Shown here: in pieces, positions 45,193 through 54,657 of the stretch
Layout: every line of letters starts with the position of its first letter
Numbering within the stretch: the stretch's first letter is position 1
Origin: an uncultured Muribaculaceae bacterium
Lineage (GTDB): Bacteria; Bacteroidota; Bacteroidia; Bacteroidales; Muribaculaceae
Direction of reading: 5' to 3'
DNA length: 64,000 nucleotides
Assembly (NCBI GenBank): GCA_910588035.1
Contig: CAJUPY010000012.1
Span: 1 to 64,000 of the forward strand
Made by a program: the position numbers and the translations under genes
Notes under the pieces: model-generated
What the model was told of the DNA's origin: nothing
The model's database searches: none
The model's input: the letters and a program-made list of their open reading frames with translations, nothing else

Positions 45193-46722
45193 TTAGTGCT
45201 TGAAATGACGGAAACCGGTCATCACCATTGCGATTCCGTTGGCGTCGCAATATTCGACAGTATCATTGTCACGGATCGATCCGCCCGGTTGTATGACAGC
45301 ATCCACGCCGGCATTGTGGGCAATCTCGACACAGTCGGCAAACGGGAAGAAAGCATCTGACGCCATCACCGCGCCGTTGAGATCGAACCCGAACGAACGT
45401 GCTTTCTCGATTGCTTGTTTCAGAGCGTCGACACGCGAGGTCTGACCGACTCCGCTCGCCATGAGCTGACGGTTCTTTGCCAGAACAATCGCATTGCTCT
45501 TTGAGTGCTTGACGATTATATTGGCGAACAGCAGGTCTTCAACACGCTTGGGGTCAACAGCAGCCTTGGTCACCTGTCGCAGATCTTCAGGGGTCTCACG
45601 TTTGGTGTCACGTTCCTGCATGAGCGCGCCGTTGAGAATCGAACGATACTGACAAGTGGTTTCCAACGGTTGTTTCTGAACGAGCACGATGCGGTTTTTC
45701 TTTGAGAACAGCACCCCGAGTGCTTCCTCGGTGTAGGAAGGTGCTATCACAACTTCAAAGAAAATTTTGTTGATCTGCTCTGCCGTCTCATAGTCGATCT
45801 CGCGGTTGGCTACCAACACACCGCCGAAAGCTGACACGGGGTCACAGGCAAGTGCATCGGTCCACGCCTCGAGAATCGTCGGGCGGGTTGCCACGCCACA
45901 CGCGTTGTTATGTTTGAGAACGGCAAATGTCGGCTCTTCAAACTCAGCGATCAACGACACTGCGGCATCGATGTCGAGAAGATTGTTGTAGGAAATCTCC
46001 TTACCGTGGAGTTTGTCAAACATGGCGTTGAAATCGCCGAAGAAGAATCCTTTCTGGTGGGGGTTCTCGCCATAGCGCATAACCATTTCACCGTCAACGG
46101 CAACTCTCATTGCCGAAGGCTGCTCAAAAGTCGAGTCGAAATAGTTGAAGATCGCCGAGTCATATTCAGAAGAAACCGCAAATGCTTCTTTGGCAAACCA
46201 GCGTCGCTGTTCAACGGTTGATTCAGCACCCGACTCGACAAGCATGTCACGCAGTGCGTGATATTGCATCTTCGAGGCCACGATGACCACATCTTTGAAG
46301 TTTTTAGCGGCCGCGCGGATGAGCGAGATTCCGCCTATATCGATTTTTTCTATGATATCGGCCTGGGAAGCACCCGACTTGACAGTCTCGACAAAGGGAT
46401 AGAGGTCGACAATCACAAGATCGATTTCAGGAATCTCATATGTCGAGATCTGTTCACGGTCTCCTTCATTGTCGCGACGGTTGAGAATGCCGCCGAAAAC
46501 TTTCGGGTGGAGTGTCTTGACTCTACCTCCGAGAATCGAGGGGTAGCCGGTCAGATCTTCTACCGCGTCACACTCGATGCCGAGCGATTCGATAAACGTG
46601 CGTGTACCGCCGGTAGAAAGGAATTTAACACCCTGTTTGTGAAGCAACGAAATGATTTCGTCCAATCCATCTTTGTGGAAGACCGAAACAAGCGCGGTCT
46701 TGATTTTCTTTGTGTCTGACAT
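45193..46722 (-). CDS. purH: Bifunctional AICAR transformylase / IMP cyclohydrolase
   Basis: PurH does the last two steps of purine synthesis, formylating AICAR and closing the ring to IMP. The 509-residue protein has an N-terminal MGS-like cyclohydrolase domain (KFLSTGGTRTFIESLG near residue 33, GGRVKTLHPKVFGGIL near 66) and a C-terminal transformylase domain (VLKHNNACGVATRP near 267, the catalytic Lys-His). Length is normal for the family. An exact promoter precedes it, and the mre-rod genes follow closely. Confidence 0.98.
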   Translation of the reverse strand: MSDTKKIKTALVSVFHKDGLDEIISLLHKQGVKFLSTGGTRTFIESLGIECDAVEDLTGYPSILGGRVKTLHPKVFGGILNRRDNEGDREQISTYEIPEIDLVIVDLYPFVETVKSGASQADIIEKIDIGGISLIRAAAKNFKDVVIVASKMQYHALRDMLVESGAESTVEQRRWFAKEAFAVSSEYDSAIFNYFDSTFEQPSAMRVAVDGEMVMRYGENPHQKGFFFGDFNAMFDKLHGKEISYNNLLDIDAAVSLIAEFEEPTFAVLKHNNACGVATRPTILEAWTDALACDPVSAFGGVLVANREIDYETAEQINKIFFEVVIAPSYTEEALGVLFSKKNRIVLVQKQPLETTCQYRSILNGALMQERDTKRETPEDLRQVTKAAVDPKRVEDLLFANIIVKHSKSNAIVLAKNRQLMASGVGQTSRVDALKQAIEKARSFGFDLNGAVMASDAFFPFADCVEIAHNAGVDAVIQPGGSIRDNDTVEYCDANGIAMVMTGFRHFKH

Positions 46723-46754
46723 TCTCTATTTTGCTTTTATTCCGTTTTAGAGTG

Positions 46755-46785
46755 CAAAATTACGCAAATTCCATCACTCCACAAA
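46755..46785 (-). promoter_or_regulatory. Promoter of purH and the cell-shape operon
   Basis: TTTG (46782-46785), 19 bases, TAATTTTG (46755-46762) on the minus strand, an exact consensus match 32 bases before the purH start. It is the only strong promoter before mreB. Confidence 0.8.
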
Positions 46786-46842
46786 GAAAAAAGTGTCAAT
46801 TAGAGTTAGACAGACAGGAATTTATCATCATGACGGATTTGA

Positions 46843-47343
46843 TCAGATCGCCTCTTTGACCTTAGTCACCCAACCGCGCAACCTGAGGTCGGTGGCTTCG
46901 GGGTGGTTCACCTCGTCGAGAAGCAGGCCGACGGTCATTCCGCCCAGATCGGCCGATGTGTGGTGAAATTCATATCCGACTGTGTCGTAAGGTGCGATGA
47001 AATCAGCTCCAGATTCACGCAATGCGTCATAGATGATGCCTACACCGTTGCAAAAAGTGTCGGTCATAGTCTCGTCGCCACAGCCAAACAGGGCTATTTT
47101 TTTCTTACTCAGGTCCATAACCTCGAGGCCTTTGAGAAAATCTATCCAATCGACCTGGACATCGCCGTTGCCCCATGTGCTGGTTCCGAAGACAAGCACA
47201 TCGTAGGGCTGCACAGATGAAGGTGCCGCCTCGGCCACATTGTGGATATCTTCCTCGGGAACATCGAGCTGTTTTGCTATCTTGTGTGCGATCGTGGCTG
47301 TTGTGCCAGTCGACGAACCGTAAAAAATGCCTATATTTCTCAT
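46843..47343 (-). CDS. fldA: Flavodoxin
   Basis: This 166-residue FMN electron carrier has the phosphate-binding loop GSSTGTTATIAHK at residues 8-20 and the flavin-stacking loops STWGNGDVQ and GCGDE(TMTDTFC). This is the long-chain flavodoxin layout used with pyruvate oxidoreductases and in iron limitation. ATG 47343 (MRNIGIFYGSS) is chosen over the in-frame start at 47406, which adds 21 residues before the flavodoxin fold. It is transcribed on its own between purH and the T9SS protein. Confidence 0.94.
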   Translation of the reverse strand: MRNIGIFYGSSTGTTATIAHKIAKQLDVPEEDIHNVAEAAPSSVQPYDVLVFGTSTWGNGDVQVDWIDFLKGLEVMDLSKKKIALFGCGDETMTDTFCNGVGIIYDALRESGADFIAPYDTVGYEFHHTSADLGGMTVGLLLDEVNHPEATDLRLRGWVTKVKEAI

Positions 47344-47414
47344 AATGCAGTTATTGTGATTAAGATATAGAAATAACACCCGAACACCCCCGTTGGTTCC
47401 CGTCAAAAAGAAGA

Positions 47415-47445
47415 GGGTGCGCCAAACTTCATTGTCTGCGCACCC
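47415..47445 (-). terminator. Terminator after the T9SS cargo gene
   Basis: A perfect eight-base stem (GGGTGCGC at 47415-47422, GCGCACCC at 47438-47445) with a 15-base loop lies 31 bases past the stop. In the gene's direction it is followed by TCTTCTTTTTG. It separates the cargo gene from the flavodoxin gene. Confidence 0.8.
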
Positions 47446-47476
47446 ACTTCAGATTTTCTTATCGGCTGTTACCGGC

Positions 47477-50400
47477 TCAACGTTTGATCAGTTTGATTGC
47501 CGGAAGTTTGTTGACCTTGAGGTAGTAGACACCGGGAGCGAGATTATCGACATCGACAGTCATGGTCGTTGTGTCACCACCCTTGACAGAGCGCACCTCA
47601 CCACCGCCAAGCGAATAGATCGAGATCGAATCGATCACATCGGCAGCCTCGACATTGACGACACTCGTCGCCGGGTTGGGGTAGACAGACAGTCTGACAT
47701 TACCGTCACCGTCAATCACCTCGACACCAGTCGTACCGGTTCTGACAGTCGCCTTACCCTCGGTTACAGTTCTGTGGGGAGTCGGATCGGCATAGACCGG
47801 TTTCACAAAGAAGTCCCAGGTCGACGGGTCCTCACCCGGGTTAACTTTTGGATACCAGGTGATCACCGATTTCTTGCCACCCTCACCGGCAGCGTCAGGC
47901 GTTGTGTAGTCCTTGTCATTGTCGAAATCATATGTTCCGGGAATGCGGTCGGTCGGTTTGTCATCGCTTCCGGGTGTTCCGCCGCTGACAACATAGAATC
48001 CGTTCTCGTCTTCACCGACAGTTATTTTCTGAGGACCCTTGCCGTCTTTCTTGTCGACCCAGATCTCATAGTAGCTGACAGGATTCTCATTGTCGTTGTT
48101 ATTATGGTCAAAATCGATATCGACACGATATTTTCCGTCAACGTCGGTTCCCTCCTTGCCTTTCCAGACATCGGCTGTCACGGTCGGATCCTCAACCTCG
48201 AGAGTGACCTCGCTCTTGCTGGTCGCAGGTGTGGTCTTGACAATCTTGTCGGGGTCGGTCGACGGGGCGATGTCAGCTGTAATCGTAGCATTGTACTCAC
48301 CAAGTTCCTCGATCTCGAATGGAATCTCAAATTCAGGCACATAGTCACCTTCTTTATATTGTCCGTCGGGATTATCGATCACCTTGAAACCGTTGGTCAC
48401 CGTTCCGTCGGGATTCTTGACCGTGTAGCTGAAACCAAGTTCGCCTTTCTCATTTGTCGTGAGACGTGAGTCGGCATGAATCTCATATTTCTTGCCGCTA
48501 TGGGAGACGAGTTCGACATTATAGCCCATCACCTTGTAATCACCCTTGTCGCCTGAGTCAAAATCGACCGGCTTCCAAGACATTGTGCCCTTGAACTCAG
48601 TGATGTCGATGTTGCGTTTACCCTCTTCGTCGGTAGCATAGACCTTGAATGAGTTGAGGGTGATAGCCGGAACCGGAAGCTCAATCTGGGGAACCAGCTC
48701 ATATTTCGCTACACGACGGTTAGGCACATACTGATAGATGTAGATGTGGTTTCCATCAGCTTCCTCGACCACCGAAGCGTAAAGGAAGTTTGAGTTTGAG
48801 TTGGCAGCCTCGGCGGCTATAGCCGCCTCACGCTGGGTGAATGTAGCGGTCGGAATCAGGTTGGTGAAATCAAACATGTCGGAATTGGTGTCGAGCACCG
48901 GCACATTTTCGTAACCTTGACGACGCGAGGCCCGGTTGACCGTGAACGAACCCATGGCGACAGAGTAGCTCGAAACGCCGGTGATCAGGAACAAGTCGCT
49001 GCAGCTGACACCGTTGGCGTGCGTTCCGCGGAAGAAGACGGTGCAACCGCCGGCCTGGTTAGACTGGCCTTCACGAAGAATCAGCTGGTCATCCCACGGC
49101 TGCTTGCCGGGTTGCGCTGTTCCGTGGATGTTGGAGATGCGGAAATAACCGCCTGAACGAATCTGATGAATGAACACGTTGTTCTTGACATCGCCGTCGC
49201 GGAAGAATGCGGTGTTCTCCGTTCCGTTGCCGATCTCGATCGGTTTTGCACCGGGAACATCAAGGTTGGGATACTCGGCATCCACCTCATGACGGTCCAT
49301 CTTTATGATTTTGCCGTTCTGCACATTGGCGCAATAGGCCGAACGACCCTGGCCGGGAGCGAAAACGATGTGACAGACTTCATCTGACATCAGATTTCCT
49401 TTCACGCTGAAGAAGTCGACACGTCCGCGCTGACCGTCCGTACCGTTTTTATCGACGTATGCATCATCAAAGAAACGGTTTCCGGCACCTCCGGCACTCG
49501 CGTCAAAGACAATTTCTTTCCAAGTCGCATCTTTTGCTTTTGAGCCTTTGGGAATGATCCATGCCTTGTGGAGCGGAGCATAGAACGCGTTACCGGTTCT
49601 GACAAGGAGGTTGCCGGCGTCATCTACAGCTACGGCGACAGCCTGATCTACAGTAGGAAGTTTCACAACATATTCACCGAACTTCGCCGGATCGGTCAAT
49701 GCCGTCTTGGTATCTCTGACGCGACGAATGCACGCATTGTTCTTGTCGAGGAAATACCAGAAGCCTTTGCCGTCGACAATCGCATGGGCAGCCTGACGCC
49801 AGTTGTCTGTATGTCCGGCTGTCGTGTTCTCGATATATTGGGTGTTGGGATTATTTTCGTCACCAACCCACTTTCCGGCAGGATAAGACAAATGGGCTTT
49901 CGCCTGACCAATTCTGAAGTTATAGATCTCGCGGATATCATATTTGATTCTCGAGTGGTCGCGCGGATCGATCGGAGTCACAATCGGCTCAGATTTGCGT
50001 GTGATCGTCCCGCTTGTCACATTGCCTTCGGCATCTTCAGTAAATTCATAGACCGCCTCGACAACATAGCTGTGTTGTCCGGGGGCGACGTTCGGATCAA
50101 GATAAGACGTGAACGTGATCTTCTGTTTCAGGAGCGCACCGTCGCGATAGATGTTGTAGTATTGCACACGAGAAGGCGTGTTTTCGGGAGTGTTCCAAAC
50201 GAGCTCATACTGACAGTAGCCCGAGTGGCGGCGTCCGCTGAGATTGGCCGGAGCCTTGTATTCTTTCGGAATGGGAAGTCCGGCAGCCGTATAATCACAT
50301 ACAATATTTTCCGTAGGAGAGAAACTTCCGGTTGTTGAGTAAACGATGCGGTAATTGCCTTCCTTACCCTCTTCCGGCAACTGACCGCGCAAAGTGGTCG

Positions 50401-51532
50401 TGGCACCGGTAGCAATCTGAGTCCAGCTGTTGCCGTTCTTCTGATAGAGTGCATAAGAAGTAGCTCCGGTAACCGGAAGGACGGTGAAGTCAGCGATCGG
50501 GTAACCGTCACTGTCGTTTCCGGTCTTCATGTTGTCTTTTGCCCAGATGTATTTGCGGGCGCCTTTCGAACTGAAAAGATAGACTGCGACAAACCCGTCT
50601 TCTTCGACAATGTTTGTTCTAAGCTGATAGAAGTTGCCTAAAGTAGCACCGATGTGCAGATCATAGCTTTTATCGCCTGCTGTCAGCCTGACAATCTCGT
50701 CAGTTGATGAAATCGCTCCTGCTGCATCGGTGGCAGTTGTCGTCGGTGCTGCGGTGAAAAGCACACCACCGACATATTTGCGGGTCATTCCGATGATTGA
50801 TTTCGCTGTCGATGAAATAGAGCTTTTTGAAGTTATCGCTCCGGCGGCATCATCAATGTTAACTTCATAGGAAGCGTTTGTCAATCGTCCGTTGGCATAA
50901 ATAGCCTCGGTGTCGGAATAGGGATAGAAATACGACACAGACTGGTTTGCCCAAGGCAATGTATATTTCTTAACAGCGGTCTGTTTCTGATTCTTGATCG
51001 TGACCCTGTAGATTTCCTTAAGCCCGTTGGGCGTAAACCAGACATAACCTGTTCCGTTCAAAATATCACCGGTGACAGTCAGGTTGTCACTACGCCCGTC
51101 GGCGACACCTGTCAGAGTGATATCAACCAACGCTTTAACATTGGTAGCACCTGCGGGTATCACCATAAGCCCGGTGTGTTTTGCCGTGCCAAGGGAGCCT
51201 TTCTCAAACACAACGTTACCCGCGTCATCGACTGCGACGACACCGATTGCATTTGAAGGCAAAGTAAATGAGTTCCATGTTTTGGGAGCTCCCTGGTTAA
51301 GTTTGGTGTTATCACCGAGAGTCAGACGATAGACCGTTGTGCTCGATTTCTTTGGCACATAGATCGAATGTCCCGATCCGGCAGCCCAACGGTTGTCTGC
51401 GTTGGTGATTGTTCCTAAATCAGCAGCCGTTCGCGTCGGCACCTGGTAAAGCCGCCACTCATCTTGAGCATAGACGTTCAGAGCGGATATAATAACCGCT
51501 ATGGACAGAGCGTATTTTAAAACAAATTTCAT
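47477..51532 (-). CDS. Large T9SS-exported surface protein with C-terminal sorting domain
   Basis: This 1351-residue secreted protein has a signal peptide (YALSIAVIISALNVYA) at its N-terminus. At its C-terminus is a type A T9SS sorting domain: LSVYPNPATSVVNVEA, then ISIYSLGGGEV and LAPGVYYLKVNK, ending IKLIKR. Such domains are recognised by the PorSS machinery and usually removed as the protein is attached to the surface. The middle has a propeller-like N-terminal half, a fibronectin-type segment (YYNIYRDGALLKQKITF, about residue 455) and Asp-rich stretches near residues 1080-1260. No catalytic motif was found, so the cargo is probably an adhesin or glycan-binding protein. Confidence 0.87.
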   Translation of the reverse strand: MKFVLKYALSIAVIISALNVYAQDEWRLYQVPTRTAADLGTITNADNRWAAGSGHSIYVPKKSSTTVYRLTLGDNTKLNQGAPKTWNSFTLPSNAIGVVAVDDAGNVVFEKGSLGTAKHTGLMVIPAGATNVKALVDITLTGVADGRSDNLTVTGDILNGTGYVWFTPNGLKEIYRVTIKNQKQTAVKKYTLPWANQSVSYFYPYSDTEAIYANGRLTNASYEVNIDDAAGAITSKSSISSTAKSIIGMTRKYVGGVLFTAAPTTTATDAAGAISSTDEIVRLTAGDKSYDLHIGATLGNFYQLRTNIVEEDGFVAVYLFSSKGARKYIWAKDNMKTGNDSDGYPIADFTVLPVTGATSYALYQKNGNSWTQIATGATTTLRGQLPEEGKEGNYRIVYSTTGSFSPTENIVCDYTAAGLPIPKEYKAPANLSGRRHSGYCQYELVWNTPENTPSRVQYYNIYRDGALLKQKITFTSYLDPNVAPGQHSYVVEAVYEFTEDAEGNVTSGTITRKSEPIVTPIDPRDHSRIKYDIREIYNFRIGQAKAHLSYPAGKWVGDENNPNTQYIENTTAGHTDNWRQAAHAIVDGKGFWYFLDKNNACIRRVRDTKTALTDPAKFGEYVVKLPTVDQAVAVAVDDAGNLLVRTGNAFYAPLHKAWIIPKGSKAKDATWKEIVFDASAGGAGNRFFDDAYVDKNGTDGQRGRVDFFSVKGNLMSDEVCHIVFAPGQGRSAYCANVQNGKIIKMDRHEVDAEYPNLDVPGAKPIEIGNGTENTAFFRDGDVKNNVFIHQIRSGGYFRISNIHGTAQPGKQPWDDQLILREGQSNQAGGCTVFFRGTHANGVSCSDLFLITGVSSYSVAMGSFTVNRASRRQGYENVPVLDTNSDMFDFTNLIPTATFTQREAAIAAEAANSNSNFLYASVVEEADGNHIYIYQYVPNRRVAKYELVPQIELPVPAITLNSFKVYATDEEGKRNIDITEFKGTMSWKPVDFDSGDKGDYKVMGYNVELVSHSGKKYEIHADSRLTTNEKGELGFSYTVKNPDGTVTNGFKVIDNPDGQYKEGDYVPEFEIPFEIEELGEYNATITADIAPSTDPDKIVKTTPATSKSEVTLEVEDPTVTADVWKGKEGTDVDGKYRVDIDFDHNNNDNENPVSYYEIWVDKKDGKGPQKITVGEDENGFYVVSGGTPGSDDKPTDRIPGTYDFDNDKDYTTPDAAGEGGKKSVITWYPKVNPGEDPSTWDFFVKPVYADPTPHRTVTEGKATVRTGTTGVEVIDGDGNVRLSVYPNPATSVVNVEAADVIDSISIYSLGGGEVRSVKGGDTTTMTVDVDNLAPGVYYLKVNKLPAIKLIKR

Positions 51533-51852
51533 AGTTAGTAAGAAATAGTTTTCGTTATTAATTGGTTTATTTCATTTTAATTTATGGTAGCCGGAAAGCA
51601 CTTTTGTCAGTAAGTAATTTTCGGTTGAGAAGCTGTAAGCGGGCATCTCAGAGGTTAGTTAAGGCATGGGAGGAAAACTATGGAAAGAAATCAACTGTCA
51701 GCAATTAACTTTGAGAACTAAAGCTAACCGACGCAAATGTGTGTTGCAAATGTAATCGATTGCTACTAAATGCAAAGTTACTTAAAAAAACGCGCGAGCG
51801 TAATTAATCACTACTAATTTTATGAATTATTAACATATTTTAATCTCATCGG
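51533..51852 (-). promoter_or_regulatory. 320-base intergenic region with promoter motifs for the T9SS gene
   Basis: No gene is seen here. On the minus strand there are two -7 boxes: TAACTTTG at 51774-51781 and TACATTTG at 51748-51755. The latter is preceded by TTTG (51774-51777) at 18 bases. Either would give a leader of 200 bases or more before the cargo gene. No hairpin or known riboswitch core was recognised in the leader. Confidence 0.45.
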
Positions 51853-52827
51853 CTAATTTTTCATCAAATTTCTTTTCATAGACAAGTAGACAGTCGACAG
51901 TGTAACGATCACAATGATCGCGTATGTCCACTTCAACCTGCCGGGCATGATAAACCACCCGCAATTGACGACAAACTGCACAGCGGCATACCCGACAGAG
52001 ACTTTCAGATGAGACACACACCGATTGTTGACCAGCAATTGATAGAGGTGAAGGCGGTGAGGCTTCAGAATATTATCACCTCTGAACAGACGTTGTAAAA
52101 TGGTGAACACGACATCTACACCATAGACAACCAGAAAAACGATTATCGAGGCATCGGCAGTAAGGATTATGTAGCTCACCGTCAACCACACAATGAAAAA
52201 TCCCAACACGATTGATCCGACATCACCGGCAAAACAGATTGCCTTGTGACGGAAATTGAAAACCGCGAATACGAAAACTGCCACAAGCTCCGACACGATC
52301 AGTAATTCGGGCACTTCCGCTCCCCACCGCCACTGACACTGATGATACAGAAGCAGCATGGTCGCAAGAGTCACGACCGAATAGGCGGCAAGCATACCGT
52401 TCACGCCGTCCATGAAGTTAAACCCGTTTATGAATCCGACACCACACAGCAAGATCAACAGATAGATGTCGTAGTGGCCGGCCACAGCGACATCGCTGAA
52501 GACATATGCCACCACAACTATCTGGACAACAAGACGGAACACAGGTGACAGGTCGCATAAATCATCATACATGCTGACAGCGAACAGAACCGCCGCTCCC
52601 GCCAGCATCGGCATATAGCCGCGAAAGCCCATGGTTTCGTCAAGATGAAAAGCAGTCATGACAAGTGCGGCGACAAAGAAGATGAACCCACCCCCGGTTT
52701 CTGTCGCAGCATTGTGAGATGACCGCGACGTGACATCGGCCTGTAGTCTCAACCGTCGTGCGACAGGCAGGAATACAGACTCCAGAGCAAACAGAAGCAA
52801 TAGAAGTATGAGTATCTCAGTGGTCAT
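51853..52827 (-). CDS. WecA/MraY-type glycosyl-1-phosphate transferase (GT4 family membrane protein)
   Basis: This 324-residue, roughly ten-helix protein transfers a sugar-1-phosphate from a UDP-sugar to undecaprenyl phosphate. Family motifs are visible: MYDDLCDLSP near residue 85, NGFNFMDGVNGM near 130, CFAGDVGSI near 205 and the HRLHLYQ loop near 260. The sugar is probably HexNAc, as in WecA, but this is inferred. ATG 52827 starts directly at the first helix; ATG 52869 would add 14 residues. It ends the polysaccharide operon. Confidence 0.9.
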   Translation of the reverse strand: MTTEILILLLLLFALESVFLPVARRLRLQADVTSRSSHNAATETGGGFIFFVAALVMTAFHLDETMGFRGYMPMLAGAAVLFAVSMYDDLCDLSPVFRLVVQIVVVAYVFSDVAVAGHYDIYLLILLCGVGFINGFNFMDGVNGMLAAYSVVTLATMLLLYHQCQWRWGAEVPELLIVSELVAVFVFAVFNFRHKAICFAGDVGSIVLGFFIVWLTVSYIILTADASIIVFLVVYGVDVVFTILQRLFRGDNILKPHRLHLYQLLVNNRCVSHLKVSVGYAAVQFVVNCGWFIMPGRLKWTYAIIVIVTLSTVYLSMKRNLMKN

Positions 52828-52878
52828 TTCATAATATTTTATAAGGGCGTTGACAAGCACTTCGTGCATCGGGTGCTC

Positions 52879-53538
52879 TCATGGCATATCTTGCTGAATT
52901 CTGTAACCATCGAATGAAAGGAGGCTACACAAACGGTCTACTGAAATTTGAGGCCGGTAATTCTCCGGAAACAGTTCGGGAGGGTTATGGTGAATATTGC
53001 GTTCATCGGGGCCTATCATGACAGTCAGCCAACCGAGCCGGTTAGGCACCACGAAATCTTTGGCCGGATTGTCGCCGACATAAACATAGCGGTGACCGGG
53101 CCAACGATCCATTATCTGCCTGAATGCCACCCCCGACAATTTTCCGGAACCGACTTCCTCGCTGATCAGAATCATGTCGACCAGAGGAGTCAGACGGAGC
53201 GTGTCGATCTTGGCCCTCTGCCGACGGCCCCAACCGTCGGTGACAACCGCTATCTTAGCTCCACGGTCACGCAACGCCTCCAGCAGCTGACGCGCACCTT
53301 CGGTGTCGTCAAGCCCCACCTCTCCACTGCGATAAAGCTCGACAGCACGATCGCGCTCATCCTCGCCGGCGAGGGTCTCGAAAGCATCATAGGGCCGTCC
53401 CACCTTTTTCAATGAATCATATAGACACTCATCGCCACCGGCGACGGCGCGAAATGTCGAGTCAACATAATCGGCCTCTTTATAGAGCGTGTCGTCGAGG
53501 TCGAAAACGATGACCGTATCAACGAGTGGCGACCGCAT
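52879..53538 (-). CDS. HAD family hydrolase
   Basis: This 219-residue phosphatase-like enzyme has the HAD motifs: I, DLDDTLY near residue 14; II, VVTDGWG near 105; III, a Lys (GSGKLS) near 138; and IV, VGDNPAKDF near 160. A helical cap lies between I and II. It may dephosphorylate a sugar phosphate on the way to an activated sugar. ATG 53538 is preferred to a TTG at 53544. It overlaps the DegT stop by 20 bases. Confidence 0.88.
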   Translation of the reverse strand: MRSPLVDTVIVFDLDDTLYKEADYVDSTFRAVAGGDECLYDSLKKVGRPYDAFETLAGEDERDRAVELYRSGEVGLDDTEGARQLLEALRDRGAKIAVVTDGWGRRQRAKIDTLRLTPLVDMILISEEVGSGKLSGVAFRQIMDRWPGHRYVYVGDNPAKDFVVPNRLGWLTVMIGPDERNIHHNPPELFPENYRPQISVDRLCSLLSFDGYRIQQDMP

Positions 53539-54655
53539 CTTCAATAGCCTTGATCACACGGGCTATGTCGCTGTCGGTAAGACTCGATCCGCTCGGCAGA
53601 CAAAGTCCGCGGCCAAACAGCCGTTCAGAAACTCCGTTGCCATAGAACGGAGCATCGGCATAGACCGGCATCATGTGCATCGGTCTCCATAGCAGACGTG
53701 TCTCGATGTTTTGCCCTGCAAGGGCGACACGAACGTCATCGGGATTGACCGACTCATCAAACAAAACGGTTGTAAGCCAGAAATTAGAGTCGAACTCAGG
53801 CGACGGATTCTCTATCACGGTCACCACCCTGCTGCCGGCAAACGCACGGCTGTAGAGGTTATGGATCTCACGGCGCCGCTGAAGGTGTTCGTCGAGGACT
53901 TCCATTTGTCCGCATCCAATGGCCGCCGAGACATTGCTCAGACGGTAATTGTAGCCTATGACCTCATGATAGTAGTACGGACGGTTCTCGCGTGCCTGGG
54001 TCGCATAAAACAGCACTCTTCTGGCGGCTTCGGGAGTCGGACACACCAATGCACCTCCACCCGAGGTAGTGATTATCTTGTTGCCGTTGAACGACAGCAC
54101 ACCATAGCTGCCGAACGTGCCGCAACACTGTCCCTTGAACGTCGATCCGAGAGCCTCGGCACTGTCTTCGATGACAGGAATTTCATATCGGGCGGCAATC
54201 TCCATTATACGGTCGATCTTCGCCGGCATGCCATAGAGATAGACCGGAATGATCGCCTTTGGATAGCGTCCGGTCACACGGTGGCGGTCAATGATTGCCT
54301 GCTCGAGCAGGTCGGGGTCGATGTTCCAGGTCTCAGGCTCGCTGTCGACAAACACCGGAGTCGCCCCGACATATCTGATCGGGTTACAGCTCGCGGCAAA
54401 TGTGAACGACTGGCAGATGACCTCATCACCCGGGCCTACACCAAGCATGACCAGAGCCAGGTGTATGGCAGACGTTCCCGATGAGAGTGCCACGATGTTT
54501 CCATGGCCGAGACGCGCGGCGAGACGGCGTTCAAACTCGTCGACGGCAGGTCCGAGGGGAACGACCCAATTACCGGCAAATGCCTCGGCGACATACTTCT
54601 GCTCGGAACCACCCATGTGGGCGAGCGACAACAGGATTCTACTGTTCATTTCCAT
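53519..54655 (-). CDS. DegT/DnrJ/EryC1/StrS family sugar aminotransferase
   Basis: This 378-residue PLP enzyme converts a keto-sugar nucleotide to an amino sugar. Motifs are ALSSGTSAIHLALVMLG near residue 60, IPVIEDSAEALGS near 155 and the PLP lysine region SFNGNKIITTSGGGALV near 185. ATG 54655 (MEMNSRILLSLAHMGG) is chosen; the frame is open much farther, but 54850 would run deep into the sugar transferase gene. A 4-keto-sugar producer (dehydratase) is not in this window. With the PglC-type gene it resembles bacillosamine-like pathways. Confidence 0.94.
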   Translation of the reverse strand: MEMNSRILLSLAHMGGSEQKYVAEAFAGNWVVPLGPAVDEFERRLAARLGHGNIVALSSGTSAIHLALVMLGVGPGDEVICQSFTFAASCNPIRYVGATPVFVDSEPETWNIDPDLLEQAIIDRHRVTGRYPKAIIPVYLYGMPAKIDRIMEIAARYEIPVIEDSAEALGSTFKGQCCGTFGSYGVLSFNGNKIITTSGGGALVCPTPEAARRVLFYATQARENRPYYYHEVIGYNYRLSNVSAAIGCGQMEVLDEHLQRRREIHNLYSRAFAGSRVVTVIENPSPEFDSNFWLTTVLFDESVNPDDVRVALAGQNIETRLLWRPMHMMPVYADAPFYGNGVSERLFGRGLCLPSGSSLTDSDIARVIKAIEDAVATR

Positions 54656-54657
54656 AT

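Noticed and set aside
47393..48469. 358-codon frame on the plus strand
   Set aside because: It is the complement of the C-terminal part of the T9SS cargo gene and contains that gene's terminator; the minus-strand product has clear domains.
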